NCBI RefSeq assembly: GCF_023544665.1
Contig: NZ_JAMJFL010000029.1
Coordinates: 31,705-95,704, forward strand
Source: Streptomyces sp. YS415
GTDB lineage: Bacteria; Actinomycetota; Actinomycetes; Streptomycetales; Streptomycetaceae
Direction of reading: 5' to 3'
DNA length: 64,000 bases
Shown: in pieces, positions 51,416 through 60,111 of the stretch
Layout: every line of letters begins with the position of its first letter
How positions within the stretch are numbered: position 1 is the first letter of the stretch
Translations under genes and position numbers: made by a program
Notes under the pieces: generated by a model
Told to the model about the DNA's origin: nothing
The model's input: the letters and a program-made list of their open reading frames with translations, nothing else
Databases searched by the model: none

Positions 51416-54400
51416 TTGGAGTTCATCGCGCGGCTTCGGGAGTTGCATGTTGCGGCCGGAGGCCCGGACCTGTCAGCGGTGGCGAGTGGGGCGCGGCTCG
51501 TCGACAGCAAAGGAAAGCCAAGAAACAAGACGATCAGCGCCTGGATGACGCGCGGCGGCCATCACCCGGGGAGTTGGGACAAGTTCGCTCCCGTACTGGA
51601 AAACTTGATCGAGCGAGGGGAAAAGGAAGAGGGATTCACGCCGGACAATGAGATACTGAAGAGCCAAAAGCAGTGGAAACGCTGGTACCAGGACGCCGTT
51701 TCCGCAAGCCCCTCCGCCCCGGCCGGCTTCGACGCCGCGCGCAAGACGTACTTCGCCCAACTGCGCCGACGCCACGCACACCTCGCCGTCATCGCCTCCC
51801 CGCATTCGCCGGTCCGCCCCGCTCCGCTCCGGTTGACCGACGTGTTCGTCGCCCCGGCCGTACGTCCGGAGACGCCGGCGCAGGGTGGAGGGCTGGGCGC
51901 ACCGCCGGCCCGCCGCGCCGACGCATCGGCCTCCGACCGATGGCCGCCCGACGACGGCCGGACCCGCCCCGCCTTCCAGGTACTGGCCCAAGAAGACGCG
52001 CGCCGGATCGTGTTGCTCGGCGACCCGGGCCACGGCAAGTCGACACTGGCTCGCTACCTCGCTCTTTCGCTCGCGGACGCGATGGACACAGACCATGAGG
52101 TCGACCCGGATCTCGCGCCGCTCACGGGCGCGTTGCCGCTCCTGGTGGAGCTCGGCGCGTACGCCGACCCGCAGTGGCGCACGGGCACACTCCTCGACCT
52201 CGTCGACCGCCTCCACCACACCCAAGGGCCCGGCCTGCCCAAGGACGTGCTCGACGCGTACCTGCGCGCCGGCGGCCGCGCGGTGCTGATCTTCGACGGG
52301 CTCGACGAGGTCTTCGACCCACGGCTGCGCGGGGAGGTCACCGGCGAGATCGCGGGGCTCGCGGAGCGCTACCCGAGCGTCCGTATCGTCGTGACGTCCC
52401 GGATCGTCGACTACCAGCACGCCGTACTCGAACGCGAGGGCTTCCGCATCCATGTACTGCGGGACTTCGACCGGACGCGGATCGACGCGTTCGTGACCCG
52501 TTGGTACGGCTTGGCCTTCCCCGAGCAGCCCGCCGAGGCGGCCCGCCTGCGAGAGCGGCTGCTGGCCGCCATCGACGACACACCGGCAGCGGCTGAGCTC
52601 GCGGGCAACCCGCTGATGCTCACCATGCTGGCCCTTCGCGGTGAACACCGGGACCTGCCGAGGGACCGGCGCGCGGTGCTCGAACAGACCGTGAGCGCGT
52701 TCATCGCCCAGTGGGACCCCGGCCGGTTCACGCGCGACAAACGGGTGGCCGAGGACGCGGGGCGCTTGCGCGCCGGTGAGCGGATGGAGTTGCTGCGCCG
52801 TGTGGCCCATCGGATGCAGACCGGGGCGGGCGGGACGGCGGGAAACTTCTTGACGGACGCGGAGTTGGCCGCGGAACTCGACGGTTACCTGCGCGACAAG
52901 CTCCCACCCGATCGCTGTCCGGCGCTCACCCGCGCGATGCTGGAGGAGTTCCGCGTACGCAATGGAATCCTCAGTCATTTCGGCGGCGCGATGTACGGAT
53001 TCCTTCATCGCGCGCTGCTGGAATACCTCGACGCGGCGGATATCCACCATCGGCTCACCGTCGAGCGCAGCCTGACCGAGGACGCGCTCGTTCACCAGGA
53101 GTACGGCGAGCACTGGAACGACCCCTCCCGGCACGAATCCCTCGTCCTCACCGCAGGCATGGTCGAACCTCGGGTCGCAGGGCGGATCGTCGACCACCTC
53201 CTGGAGGCCGATCCGCTGTGGTTCGTCCGCCTGTCCGGGGCGTCTTCGCGCGAAATACCCCACCACATCGTGCTCGCCGCCCGCTGCCTCGGCGAGGTCC
53301 GCGACCCCGGCGCACTGCCCGCCCAGTGCTCCGCCGTCGTGAGCGCGGTGATCGCGCTGATCGAGCATGTGGTCGCGGAGCGGGTACGCCCCAGTTCGCC
53401 GGTCATGCGCGCAGTGGAGGAGATCCTGCCGCCTGTGCTCGCCCGGCTCGGCTTGCGCTGTCCCGCCGTCCACCGGCTCTACTGCGACTGGTACCTGGCG
53501 CGCGGTCAGTTCCTCAGTGTCATGAGGGAGGGGGAGAACTTCGCCTGGTTCGAGGTACCACCGGCCGCACAGGTCGGCGCCGCGCTGCTGGGCGACCACC
53601 CCGAGTTCTACGAAAACCTCTACAGCCAGGCGGCCTTCGGCTCCGCAGCAGCCAGCAGCGAGGCCCTCCACGCGCTCATCCAGGAACGGCCCGAGGACCC
53701 GCGACTGGCCCTGCTGCTCTGCGAAGTCGCCGAAACGGACCCCGATGGGGAGACGAGGGAGCGTTCGGTCCGGTTGTTCGCCCTGGCCCGCCGCACGGAC
53801 CCGTCCGCCGCACGCTTGCTGCGAGGCTGGCTCAACGACGACGACAGCTACCTCCGCCGTGGAGCCTTGGGTGCACTCGTCAGCGGCTGGCGCGACGAAC
53901 CCGAGACGTACGCCGCGATATGCCGGTACTCCGCCGACGACCCGAATTGCGAAGTCCGCCTCACCGCAGTGCGGTGTCTCGCTTCCGGCTGGCCGGGCGA
54001 CCCCGACGCCGGGGCCGTCGTCCGCGAACGGGCCGCCCACGACCCCGACCCGCACGTGCGGACTGAAGTTTTCCGCATTCTGGCCGAGGGCTGGCCCGAC
54101 GAGCCGCTGAATGCGGCCCTGCTGGAAGCCATCGCCGCCGATCCGGCTGACGAGAGGTGGCTGCGCGAGACCGCCAAGCGGACGCTCGACTGGATGCGGG
54201 CCGAACCCGTCCGCCCTGACGCGGCCCTCGCGACCTCCCCCGCACCCCCGGAGGATCCGCGCATCACCGCGCTCGGGCCACTCGTCGTCGACCGCCGCGC
54301 CGACGCGCGGACTCCTCTCCTGCTACGCGAGCGTGCCGAAGCGCACCCGGACGCGGACGTCCGCGTGGCCGCCGTACGGGTCTTCGCCACGGGATGGCGC

Positions 54401-55162
54401 GATGATCCGCGTACGCTGCCGTGGCTGTGCGAGCTTGCCGCGTCACAGGCGAGCGAGTCGGTGCGGCAGGCGGCGCTGTGGGCCCTCGGCTCTCAGTGGC
54501 CGGGAGACCGCGAGGCCGGAGCGGTGCTGCGCCGCATCGCCGACGGCAAGGGTGGGTCGAGGACGCGCGAAATGGCCGTCCTCGCCCTCACCGCCGGATG
54601 GCGCGACGACCCGGACATCCGGCTGCTGCTCCGCAGACTCGCGGTCGGCCTGGACGCCACGTACGTACGAGCCACGGCAATACGGGTACTGGGCGCGAGT
54701 TTTCGCGACGCTCCCGGGACCGAGGAACTGCTGCGAGATCGGGCCGAGAAGGACCCCGATTCCTATGTCTGTACGACCGCCGTCCGTGCCCTCGTCCTGG
54801 GCTTTCGCTCCTCACGGACCGGCGATCTGCTGCGTCGACTCGCCGTCGACCACCCCGACGAGTTCCTGCGCGGTGCAGTCATCCACCTCCTGGCCGCGGG
54901 CTGGCGCGAGGACCCGGCGACCGGCGAGCTGCTTCAGCGCATCGTCGCCGACGGCACCGAAGCGACGAGCCGGCGCGCGGCGGTCGAGGCGCTGGCCGGC
55001 GGCTGGCGCCACGACCCCGCCACCGAGGTGCTGCTTCGGGAGCGGGCCGCCGACGACTCCGATTGGCAACTGCGACAGGCGGCCGTGCAGGCGCTCGCCG
55101 ACCGGTGGCCCCACGACCCGGAGATGCACGCCCTGGCCGAACGCCTCGCCGACGACATGTGA
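51416..55162 (+). CDS. HTH-NACHT-HEAT-repeat NTPase, NLR-like conflict protein
   Basis: A 1248-residue protein; start probably TTG 51416, with a poor ribosome-binding site. N-terminal (1-90) is a small domain FIARLRELHVAAGGPDLSAV ... NKTISAWMTRG, an HTH-like module seen in actinobacterial NTPase effectors. The NACHT ATPase (about 190-500) has Walker A VLLGDPGHGKSTLARYLALS, Walker B AVLIFDGLDEVFD and sensor VRIVVTSRIVDY. From about 760 on come many HEAT-like repeats, each with the pattern 'LRERA..D....VR..AVR.LA.GW.DDP', roughly 33-36 residues long. Bacterial NACHT proteins with repeat sensors include antiphage NLR-like proteins. Defence is a hypothesis here; regulation or signalling is equally possible. 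Confidence 0.85.
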   Translation: MEFIARLRELHVAAGGPDLSAVASGARLVDSKGKPRNKTISAWMTRGGHHPGSWDKFAPVLENLIERGEKEEGFTPDNEILKSQKQWKRWYQDAVSASPSAPAGFDAARKTYFAQLRRRHAHLAVIASPHSPVRPAPLRLTDVFVAPAVRPETPAQGGGLGAPPARRADASASDRWPPDDGRTRPAFQVLAQEDARRIVLLGDPGHGKSTLARYLALSLADAMDTDHEVDPDLAPLTGALPLLVELGAYADPQWRTGTLLDLVDRLHHTQGPGLPKDVLDAYLRAGGRAVLIFDGLDEVFDPRLRGEVTGEIAGLAERYPSVRIVVTSRIVDYQHAVLEREGFRIHVLRDFDRTRIDAFVTRWYGLAFPEQPAEAARLRERLLAAIDDTPAAAELAGNPLMLTMLALRGEHRDLPRDRRAVLEQTVSAFIAQWDPGRFTRDKRVAEDAGRLRAGERMELLRRVAHRMQTGAGGTAGNFLTDAELAAELDGYLRDKLPPDRCPALTRAMLEEFRVRNGILSHFGGAMYGFLHRALLEYLDAADIHHRLTVERSLTEDALVHQEYGEHWNDPSRHESLVLTAGMVEPRVAGRIVDHLLEADPLWFVRLSGASSREIPHHIVLAARCLGEVRDPGALPAQCSAVVSAVIALIEHVVAERVRPSSPVMRAVEEILPPVLARLGLRCPAVHRLYCDWYLARGQFLSVMREGENFAWFEVPPAAQVGAALLGDHPEFYENLYSQAAFGSAAASSEALHALIQERPEDPRLALLLCEVAETDPDGETRERSVRLFALARRTDPSAARLLRGWLNDDDSYLRRGALGALVSGWRDEPETYAAICRYSADDPNCEVRLTAVRCLASGWPGDPDAGAVVRERAAHDPDPHVRTEVFRILAEGWPDEPLNAALLEAIAADPADERWLRETAKRTLDWMRAEPVRPDAALATSPAPPEDPRITALGPLVVDRRADARTPLLLRERAEAHPDADVRVAAVRVFATGWRDDPRTLPWLCELAASQASESVRQAALWALGSQWPGDREAGAVLRRIADGKGGSRTREMAVLALTAGWRDDPDIRLLLRRLAVGLDATYVRATAIRVLGASFRDAPGTEELLRDRAEKDPDSYVCTTAVRALVLGFRSSRTGDLLRRLAVDHPDEFLRGAVIHLLAAGWREDPATGELLQRIVADGTEATSRRAAVEALAGGWRHDPATEVLLRERAADDSDWQLRQAAVQALADRWPHDPEMHALAERLADDM

Positions 55163-55177
55163 CGGCCCCTGCGGACC

Positions 55178-55430
55178 GTGACAGGTCTACGGGCGACCCG
55201 TCACGGCTGCCGCTCCCCGACCGGCGTAAGTCGATCCAGCCCCATGGCCGAGCGGCTGTCGGACGGGAACATGCAGGCCCTGCAGAGGTTCGTCAACCAG
55301 TCGCCCTTGCAGTGGACACCGGTGCGGCGGCGGATCACCGAGCGGCTGATCGAGGTGATCAGGCCCGAGATGTGGGTGGTCGACGAGCCTGGGAGCAGCC
55401 CGCTGATCGGCCTTCAGCGGCGAACGCTAC
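55178..55430 (+). pseudogene. N-terminal remnant of an IS701-family transposase
   Basis: From 55244 the frame reads MAERLSDGNMQALQRFVNQS, PLQWTPVRRRITERLIEVIR and PEMWVVDEPG, matching the IS701 transposase pattern 'LPDGN.QALQ.FV.QSPW...PVR.R...R....I.P..WV.DD'. It then diverges at 55400-55430. The remaining ~320 residues are absent here; a C-terminal piece of the same family lies 4.1 kb further right (59577). Confidence 0.68.
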
Positions 55431-55473
55431 GGTTCGACGTCACTTCGCACTCTGCAAGTGCAAGAGTGGTGGT

Positions 55474-56217
55474 ATGTGTGGTCGATACGCATCCACTCGC
55501 AGCCCGCTGGAACTGGCGCCGCTGTTCCAGGTGCCCGACGTCCCCGCGAAGGAGACGCTCGCGCCGAACTGGAACGTCGCTCCGACCGACGACGTGTGGG
55601 CCGTCCTTGAGCGCTCACCGCGCGGCGAAGAGCACAGCGACACGGTGCAGCGGGAGTTGCGGCCGCTGCGCTGGGGTCTGGTGCCGTCGTGGGCGAAGGA
55701 TGTGAAGGTGGGCGCACGGATGATCAACGCGCGGGTGGAGACGGTGCACGAGAAGCCCGCCTATCGCCGCGCCTTCGCTCGGCGCCGCTGCCTTCTGCCC
55801 GCGGACGGCTTCTACGAGTGGGAACAGATCAAGGATCCGGCCACCGGCAAGGTGCGCAAGCAGCCGTACTTCATCCACCCCCAGGACGAGCAAGTGATGG
55901 CCCTGGCCGGTTTGTACGAGTACTGGCGCGACCCGGCCGTCCAGCAGGACGACGATCCGGCCGCCTGGCTGATGACCTGCACCATCATCACCACCGAAGC
56001 CACCGACGCGGCCGGCCGTGTCCACCCCCGCATGCCGCTCGCCCTCACCCCCGACCATTACGACGCCTGGCTCGACCCCGGCCACCAGGACCCCGATGAG
56101 CTGCGGGCGCTGCTCGGCCAGCCGGCCCAAGGCCACCTGCGGGCCCGGCCTGTCTCCACCGCCGTCAACAGCGTCCGCAACAACGGGCCCCAGCTCCTCG
56201 ACGAACACCCCGTGTGA
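55474..56217 (+). CDS. SRAP (YedK/HMCES-like) DNA-crosslink protein
   Basis: A 247-residue SOS-response-associated peptidase. Begins MCGRYASTRSPLELAPLF; after removal of Met1 the Cys2 links covalently to abasic sites in single-stranded DNA. Other active-site features: Asn in KVGARMINARVETV, the ADGFYEWEQI strand, and His in GRVHPRMPLALTPD. Length is as expected. ATG 55474 is fixed by the invariant MCGRY; the ribosome-binding site is weak. It is followed by a strong terminator. Placement beside the NACHT and HEAT genes may be chance, since SRAP is a housekeeping repair protein, though it is also found on mobile elements and phages. Confidence 0.93.
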   Translation: MCGRYASTRSPLELAPLFQVPDVPAKETLAPNWNVAPTDDVWAVLERSPRGEEHSDTVQRELRPLRWGLVPSWAKDVKVGARMINARVETVHEKPAYRRAFARRRCLLPADGFYEWEQIKDPATGKVRKQPYFIHPQDEQVMALAGLYEYWRDPAVQQDDDPAAWLMTCTIITTEATDAAGRVHPRMPLALTPDHYDAWLDPGHQDPDELRALLGQPAQGHLRARPVSTAVNSVRNNGPQLLDEHPV

Positions 56218-56303
56218 CACCTGCCGGCCCTTGAGCGCCGCGGGTTCAGGCAAGTTCGCGCGGACAACGAGCGCGGTGGGGGCGGGTGTGGCACGGTGGA
56301 CGC

Positions 56304-56347
56304 AGGCTGGCTCCGTTGCTTTTCCCCCCTAGCGACGGAGCCAGCCT
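56304..56347. terminator. 17-bp hairpin terminator
   Basis: Arms 56304-56320 and 56331-56347 are complementary at 16 of 17 positions (core GGCTGGCTCCGT), with a 10-nt T/C-rich loop. It lies 87 nt past the SRAP stop and can also act on leftward transcripts from the HEAT gene. Confidence 0.8.
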
Positions 56348-56394
56348 CACTTCGTGCTCCCGCGCGCCCGCTCCGGTGAAAAGCGTTCGCCAAC

Positions 56395-56482
56395 TACCTG
56401 GCCCAGGTCGGCATACATCCGCAGCCGCACACCTGGCTGTCCGGCATCCCGGGTGGCGGGATCGGCGGGCGTCGCTGCCCAG
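56395..56482 (-). pseudogene. 3' fragment of a second DUF6207-type gene
   Basis: The minus strand reads WAATPADPATRDAGQPGV then RLRMYADLGQVVGERF, matching the end of the DUF6207 gene at 59789-60022. DNA identity over 56403-56480 versus 59806-59883 is about 88%. The N-terminal part is missing here. The rest of the 317-bp gap (56218-56534) holds the terminator and, near 56473-56538, an unidentified coding-like tail. Confidence 0.65.
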
Positions 56483-56534
56483 AACTCATCCTCTGGCTCC
56501 GCGAACCCGCCCAAGATCCTTTGTCAGACAGGGC

Positions 56535-58556
56535 CTAAGAACCAAGCCGGATCCCGCGTGCTGCGGCGACGGCGTCCAGGGCGCCGACGTGCCAGGTGTC
56601 GAAGTGCTTCGTCCCGGAGCAGAACGCCAGCACGTGTTCGTACGCCTCTTCGGTGCCGATCCGCAGCAGGGCCTGTACGGCGGGCTCGTGGGCGCCGAAC
56701 CAGGTGTCGGGGCCCAGGAGGGCCGTCAGGGGAGTGAGGTCCCGCGCCGAGCCGCGTTCGACGAGCGCGAGGGACGCCACCTCCCGGGCCGGGGTCGATC
56801 TGGACAACCGGCGCTCACCGGAGATCGCGTACGTCGACTCGTCCCTCGGGTCCGGTGGCGGCGCCGTGGCGAGCCCGAGCAGCGCCCCGGTCGCCTCCGC
56901 CCCGGGGTGGGCGGCGAGCGCCTCGACGAGCCGGTGACCCACGTCCTCGGGCAGGCCATCCGCGTCGGCGGCGAGCCGGACGAGGACCGGCAGCGCCGGG
57001 CCGCCGAACTTCCGTAGCGCCTGCACGGCGGCACAGGCGAGGTCCGGCTCGGCGCCGGGTGTCACGAACGTTTCGAGCGCGCGGGCGGCTTCCGACACCG
57101 GGAACGCGCCCAGGGCCACGACTGCTCGTCTCCGCACCGCCTCGTGGGGCGATCGCGTGCAGGCGAGCACCACCGGCAGCGTGTCCGGCACACCGATCGA
57201 GCCGAGGGCCCGCACGGCGTGCGCCCGCAGGGTGCCGGGCTGCTCCTCGTCCCTGGCCAGGGCCGCGAGGAGCGGGGCGGCGGCCGCGTGCCGCAGGGCG
57301 CCGAGCGCCCCGGCGGCGGACGCGCGTACCCCGACTGGAGTCGTGTCGTCGGCTAGGGCCGACAGGAGCACCGGGGCCGCGTCGGTGCGTCCGGCGAGGC
57401 CCAGCACGCGCGCTACGCCCCGCCGGCGGGCGACGGATCCACCGGGGCGCGTGAACTGGTCCACCAGCTCGGACAGCACCGACTCCGGCAGCGCGGCCAC
57501 GAGGTCCGCCACGGTGTCGCCGATGTGCGCGTCGTCCAGCGCCGCCACCAGCGCACCGGCCGCCCCGGCTCCCGCGGACGCGGCGAGCGCCCCGGCGGCG
57601 GCCCGGCGCACGGCCGGTGCCGCCGCCGCGCGCAGAAGGTGCGCGAGCAGGGCGTGGTGTTCCCGGTGGTCCGGTACGGCGAAGAGGCCGGGCTCCGCCG
57701 CGATGTGCGCACAGACCGCCGCCACGGCGTGAGGCGGGCAGTCGGGGCCGCCCTGCTCCGCCGCGCCGCGGAGCACTTCCCACAGGTGGGCCCGGCCGTC
57801 CTCGGTCCTGGCGAGCAGGGCCGTCGCGAGGCGCGCCGTGTCGGGGTCCGGGTCGCGCTGGGGGGTGTGGAGGAGTCGCTCGACGGCCGGGTGGCGGTGC
57901 GGCGGCGGCCACCCGACGGCGGGCAGCGCGTGCAGCGCCTCGACCGCGGCCCGGCGCAGGTGCGTGTCCAAGGCGGGGGAGTGCGCGAGGACGAGCAGGG
58001 CGGAGGCGGCCCGCGGGTCCCCGATCGCGCCGAGCGTGCGCACGACGCGTACCGCGAGATCGGGCAGATACCCCCACAGCGTGGCCAGGAGGGGCGTCAC
58101 GGCCTGCGAGGCCCGCAGCGCGGCAAGGGCGTCGAGGACCCGCACCGTCCAGTACCCCCGGCCGGACGGCAACCGCTCGCACAGGTCCACGAGACCGCGG
58201 ACGACCTCCGGTCCACCGATGGCCAGCAGGGCTTCGCACGCCACCTTGTCCAGTTGCCGGCGGTTGTGGTCCGACTCGGCCAGGGTACGCAGCAGCAGGG
58301 GCACGGCCCGCTCCACGCGTAGCCTGCCCAGGGACGCGAGGGCGTGCCAGTGAAGTCCGGGGAGCGGCTCGTCCCCACGCTTGAGGCAGAGGTGCAGTGT
58401 CCTGACGACTTCCGGTGTGCGTACCGCGCTGCCCAGCATCGCGGTGGCGTACACGGCGGCGTCATGGTTCTCGGACCACGTGGCCCGGCACAGCCCCGCC
58501 ACCTCGCCCTCCATGCGCATGCGCATCACGTCGGAGATGGACGCTGCCCGCTCCAC
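56535..58556 (-). CDS. HEAT-repeat protein, partner of the DUF7019 gene
   Basis: A 673-residue protein made almost entirely of HEAT-like helical repeats, for example LHWHALASLGRLRVERAVPL, VRVVRTLGAIGDPRAASALL, VRASAAGALGALRHAAAAPL and LRAHAVRALGSIGVPDTLPV. No catalytic motif; such solenoids bind proteins or nucleic acids. GTG 58556 begins directly after the stop of the upstream gene (TGA-GTG), so they are translationally coupled. Together with the NACHT-HEAT gene this places two HEAT-repeat genes within 7 kb. Function unknown. Confidence 0.85.
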   Translation of the reverse strand: MERAASISDVMRMRMEGEVAGLCRATWSENHDAAVYATAMLGSAVRTPEVVRTLHLCLKRGDEPLPGLHWHALASLGRLRVERAVPLLLRTLAESDHNRRQLDKVACEALLAIGGPEVVRGLVDLCERLPSGRGYWTVRVLDALAALRASQAVTPLLATLWGYLPDLAVRVVRTLGAIGDPRAASALLVLAHSPALDTHLRRAAVEALHALPAVGWPPPHRHPAVERLLHTPQRDPDPDTARLATALLARTEDGRAHLWEVLRGAAEQGGPDCPPHAVAAVCAHIAAEPGLFAVPDHREHHALLAHLLRAAAAPAVRRAAAGALAASAGAGAAGALVAALDDAHIGDTVADLVAALPESVLSELVDQFTRPGGSVARRRGVARVLGLAGRTDAAPVLLSALADDTTPVGVRASAAGALGALRHAAAAPLLAALARDEEQPGTLRAHAVRALGSIGVPDTLPVVLACTRSPHEAVRRRAVVALGAFPVSEAARALETFVTPGAEPDLACAAVQALRKFGGPALPVLVRLAADADGLPEDVGHRLVEALAAHPGAEATGALLGLATAPPPDPRDESTYAISGERRLSRSTPAREVASLALVERGSARDLTPLTALLGPDTWFGAHEPAVQALLRIGTEEAYEHVLAFCSGTKHFDTWHVGALDAVAAARGIRLGS

Positions 58557-59237
58557 TCAGGCCTCCCCGCCCTCGTGCACCTGGTCCGACATCGCCACGT
58601 ACAGCGGTGTCCCGACGACGATCGTCAGCTCCTCGCCGTCCTCTCGCGTCACCGTGGAACGCATCAACTGCCGCGCCAGGAAATCGCAGTACACCGGCGG
58701 CACCGTCAGCCCCTCGGCCGCGTGCAGCACGTCGTGGGCCACTCCTCCCCGGCTCGGCATCCGGCCGCCGCGCGACCGCACGTTGAACTGGCTCTCCCAC
58801 TCCGGAGGGGTGTCCTGGAGCAGCCGGAAGAGCGACGGCAGTCCCGAGAAGCCGATCCGGCCCATCTCCGGCGGCGCCTCGTAGCCCACCAGGTGGTGGG
58901 CGGAGCCGATGAGCGCGACCACGGTGTCGCCGTCGCGGCCCGTCATCAGCGTCGGCTTGTTCACCTCGCCGTATCCGGCGATGCGCAGTGCAAGGTCGCC
59001 CCGGAACCAGGCGGTGGGCTCCGTCATCCAGCCGACGTCGAACTCCCGCTCCAGGTACGACTCGACGATGTCCAGCCGGTCGTACGTGCTCGCTTCGGTA
59101 CGCGGCGACTGTACGGCCAGGCTGAGGACCTTGAGGTCGACCTTCGCCTCGACGGCGAGGCGCTTCAGCAACTTGGGCGGGATCTGCCCGTACAGCATGT
59201 CCACCTTGGCGGTGGAGAGGTAGAGGTAGTACCTCAT
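58557..59237 (-). CDS. DUF7019-like protein
   Basis: A 226-residue protein beginning MRYYLYLSTAKVDMLYGQIP, the signature I associate with DUF7019, then PPKLLKRLAVEAKVDLKVLS. The middle contains DVGWMTEPTAWFRGDLALRI and VVALIGSAHHLVGYEAPPEM; the end has PVYCDFLARQLMRSTV and VVGTPLYVAMSDQVHEGG. These relatives seem to sense or bind ligands (paired lysine-rich N-terminus), but no activity is established to my knowledge. It is 7 bp from the DUF397 gene upstream and coupled to the HEAT gene downstream, forming a three-gene unit. Confidence 0.72.
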   Translation of the reverse strand: MRYYLYLSTAKVDMLYGQIPPKLLKRLAVEAKVDLKVLSLAVQSPRTEASTYDRLDIVESYLEREFDVGWMTEPTAWFRGDLALRIAGYGEVNKPTLMTGRDGDTVVALIGSAHHLVGYEAPPEMGRIGFSGLPSLFRLLQDTPPEWESQFNVRSRGGRMPSRGGVAHDVLHAAEGLTVPPVYCDFLARQLMRSTVTREDGEELTIVVGTPLYVAMSDQVHEGGEA

Positions 59238-59244
59238 GCGCCGG

Positions 59245-59433
59245 TCAGGCGCCGGGCTTTTGGGGAAGCGCCAGGACGGCGACCCAGGTGGCGGGAGTGA
59301 CGGTGAGGTCCGCTCCCCGCGGGCTCTTGGAGTCCCTGATGTAAATAGCCGATGGGGCTGCGACTTTCTCCAGACGGGCGCCGCCCTGTTCGGTGCTGCA
59401 ACTGGACTTGAACCACTGCAATGCCGTGCTCAT
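59245..59433 (-). CDS. DUF397 protein
   Basis: A 62-residue protein: LQWFKSSCSTEQGGARLEKV, IYIRDSKSPRGADLTVTPAT and WVAVLALPQKPGA, the full DUF397 pattern ('W.KSS.S...G..VE.A.....V.VRDSK.P.G..L...P..W..F'). ATG 59433 has AGGAGAGAG. DUF397 proteins form toxin-antitoxin-like or regulatory pairs with DUF5753 HTH proteins; the partner would be upstream on this strand but only a broken scrap is there. This member is therefore an orphan next to the HEAT/DUF7019 genes. Confidence 0.9.
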   Translation of the reverse strand: MSTALQWFKSSCSTEQGGARLEKVAAPSAIYIRDSKSPRGADLTVTPATWVAVLALPQKPGA

Positions 59434-59570
59434 CTCTCTCCTAGCAAACGGTCCAACAGGGCCTTGGTTCGATCGGCGTTGAGGGCTGGGTCCGCAGCAT
59501 CGCATCAACGAACACCACCGCGCCACCGAGACGGTCCAGCAGGGCCACCTCTGACACGACGAAGCTGACC
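59430..59570 (-). pseudogene. C-terminal scrap of a regulator preceding DUF397
   Basis: One minus frame reads TPTVSFVVSEVALLDRLGGA and VVFVDAMLR. Another, shifted, reads DAADPALNADRTKALLDRLL and ends in a stop that overlaps the DUF397 start (ATGA). Together they look like the end of a regulator gene of the sort that precedes DUF397 genes, cut on its 5' side by the IS701 piece and frameshifted. Identification is weak. Confidence 0.3.
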
Positions 59571-59576
59571 GTCGGG

Positions 59577-59738
59577 GTTCCTTGCGTTACCAAGAGCCGC
59601 ACTTGGCGCGGCTGGCACCACCACGTCACCGCCGTCACCGGCGCCCGGGCCTTCCTCACCCTGCGACGCAAAAGCCCAAACGTAGTCATGATCTGCTACC
59701 ACGTCCTGGACGGCCTCCAGAACCTACTGCGGTGCTGA
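59577..59738 (+). pseudogene. C-terminal remnant of an IS701-family transposase
   Basis: The frame reads KSRTWRGWHHHVTAVTGARA then FLTLRRKSPN, matching the end of IS701 transposases ('TWRGWHHH.TLV..AH.FL.L.R'). Stop at 59736. It lacks the rest of the protein. With the N-terminal piece at 55244 on the same strand it could derive from one copy. Confidence 0.6.
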
Positions 59739-59810
59739 ACCGGCACGGTATCAGTGGAGCGAGTAACTCCCGCTCCTGATCGGTGAGTTCATGACGACGT
59801 ATCCAGGTCG
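59686..59810 (-). pseudogene. N-terminal remnant of an IS5-type transposase
   Basis: The minus strand reads TWIRRHELTDQERELLAPLI then P, the well-known start 'HELTD.EW..L.PLIP' of IS5/IS4-group transposases, and then decays to a stop at 59686. It replaces the proper 3' end of the DUF6207 gene, which suggests the IS inserted there. Confidence 0.65.
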
Positions 59811-60022
59811 GCATACATTCGCAGCCGCACACCTGGCTGTCCGGAATCCAGGGTGGTGGGCTCGGCGTGCGTCGTTGCCCAGATATGGGCGATCGCGGCG
59901 TAGAAGGCGAGAACGGTGGCATCGTCGAGACCTGCCACGTCGATGATGTGGATGATCACGCAATTCGGCTCTGTCGCTGATCTTGTGATCGGGCGGGGGT
60001 TGTTGGGGTGCGTGGTGAACAT
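59789..60022 (-). CDS. DUF6207-type small protein, 3' end altered
   Basis: A 77-residue protein starting MFTTHPNNPRPITRSATEPN, followed by VIIHIIDVAGLDDATVLAFY, AHIWATT and GQPGVRLRMYADL. The pattern 'V.D..A.D...V.A....A..WATT.....D.GQPGVRLR.YAD' fits DUF6207, a Streptomyces-specific family of unknown role. After YADL the sequence turns into an IS5 remnant and ends (DTSS). A related 3' fragment with the natural continuation survives at 56395-56482. Confidence 0.68.
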   Translation of the reverse strand: MFTTHPNNPRPITRSATEPNCVIIHIIDVAGLDDATVLAFYAAIAHIWATTHAEPTTLDSGQPGVRLRMYADLDTSS

Positions 60023-60111
60023 ATCGCCAGTCCGGCTCTTCGCCCCACTTGCTTGCGGGATCCACCAGGTACTGGAAGTTCGGACGAGGATCGAGCCCTC
60101 GTGGTAATGCG

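Noticed and set aside
51473..54055. Long antisense frame within the NACHT-HEAT gene
   Set aside because: It mirrors the plus-strand gene codon for codon in high-GC DNA and has no domain; the NACHT motifs are on the plus strand.
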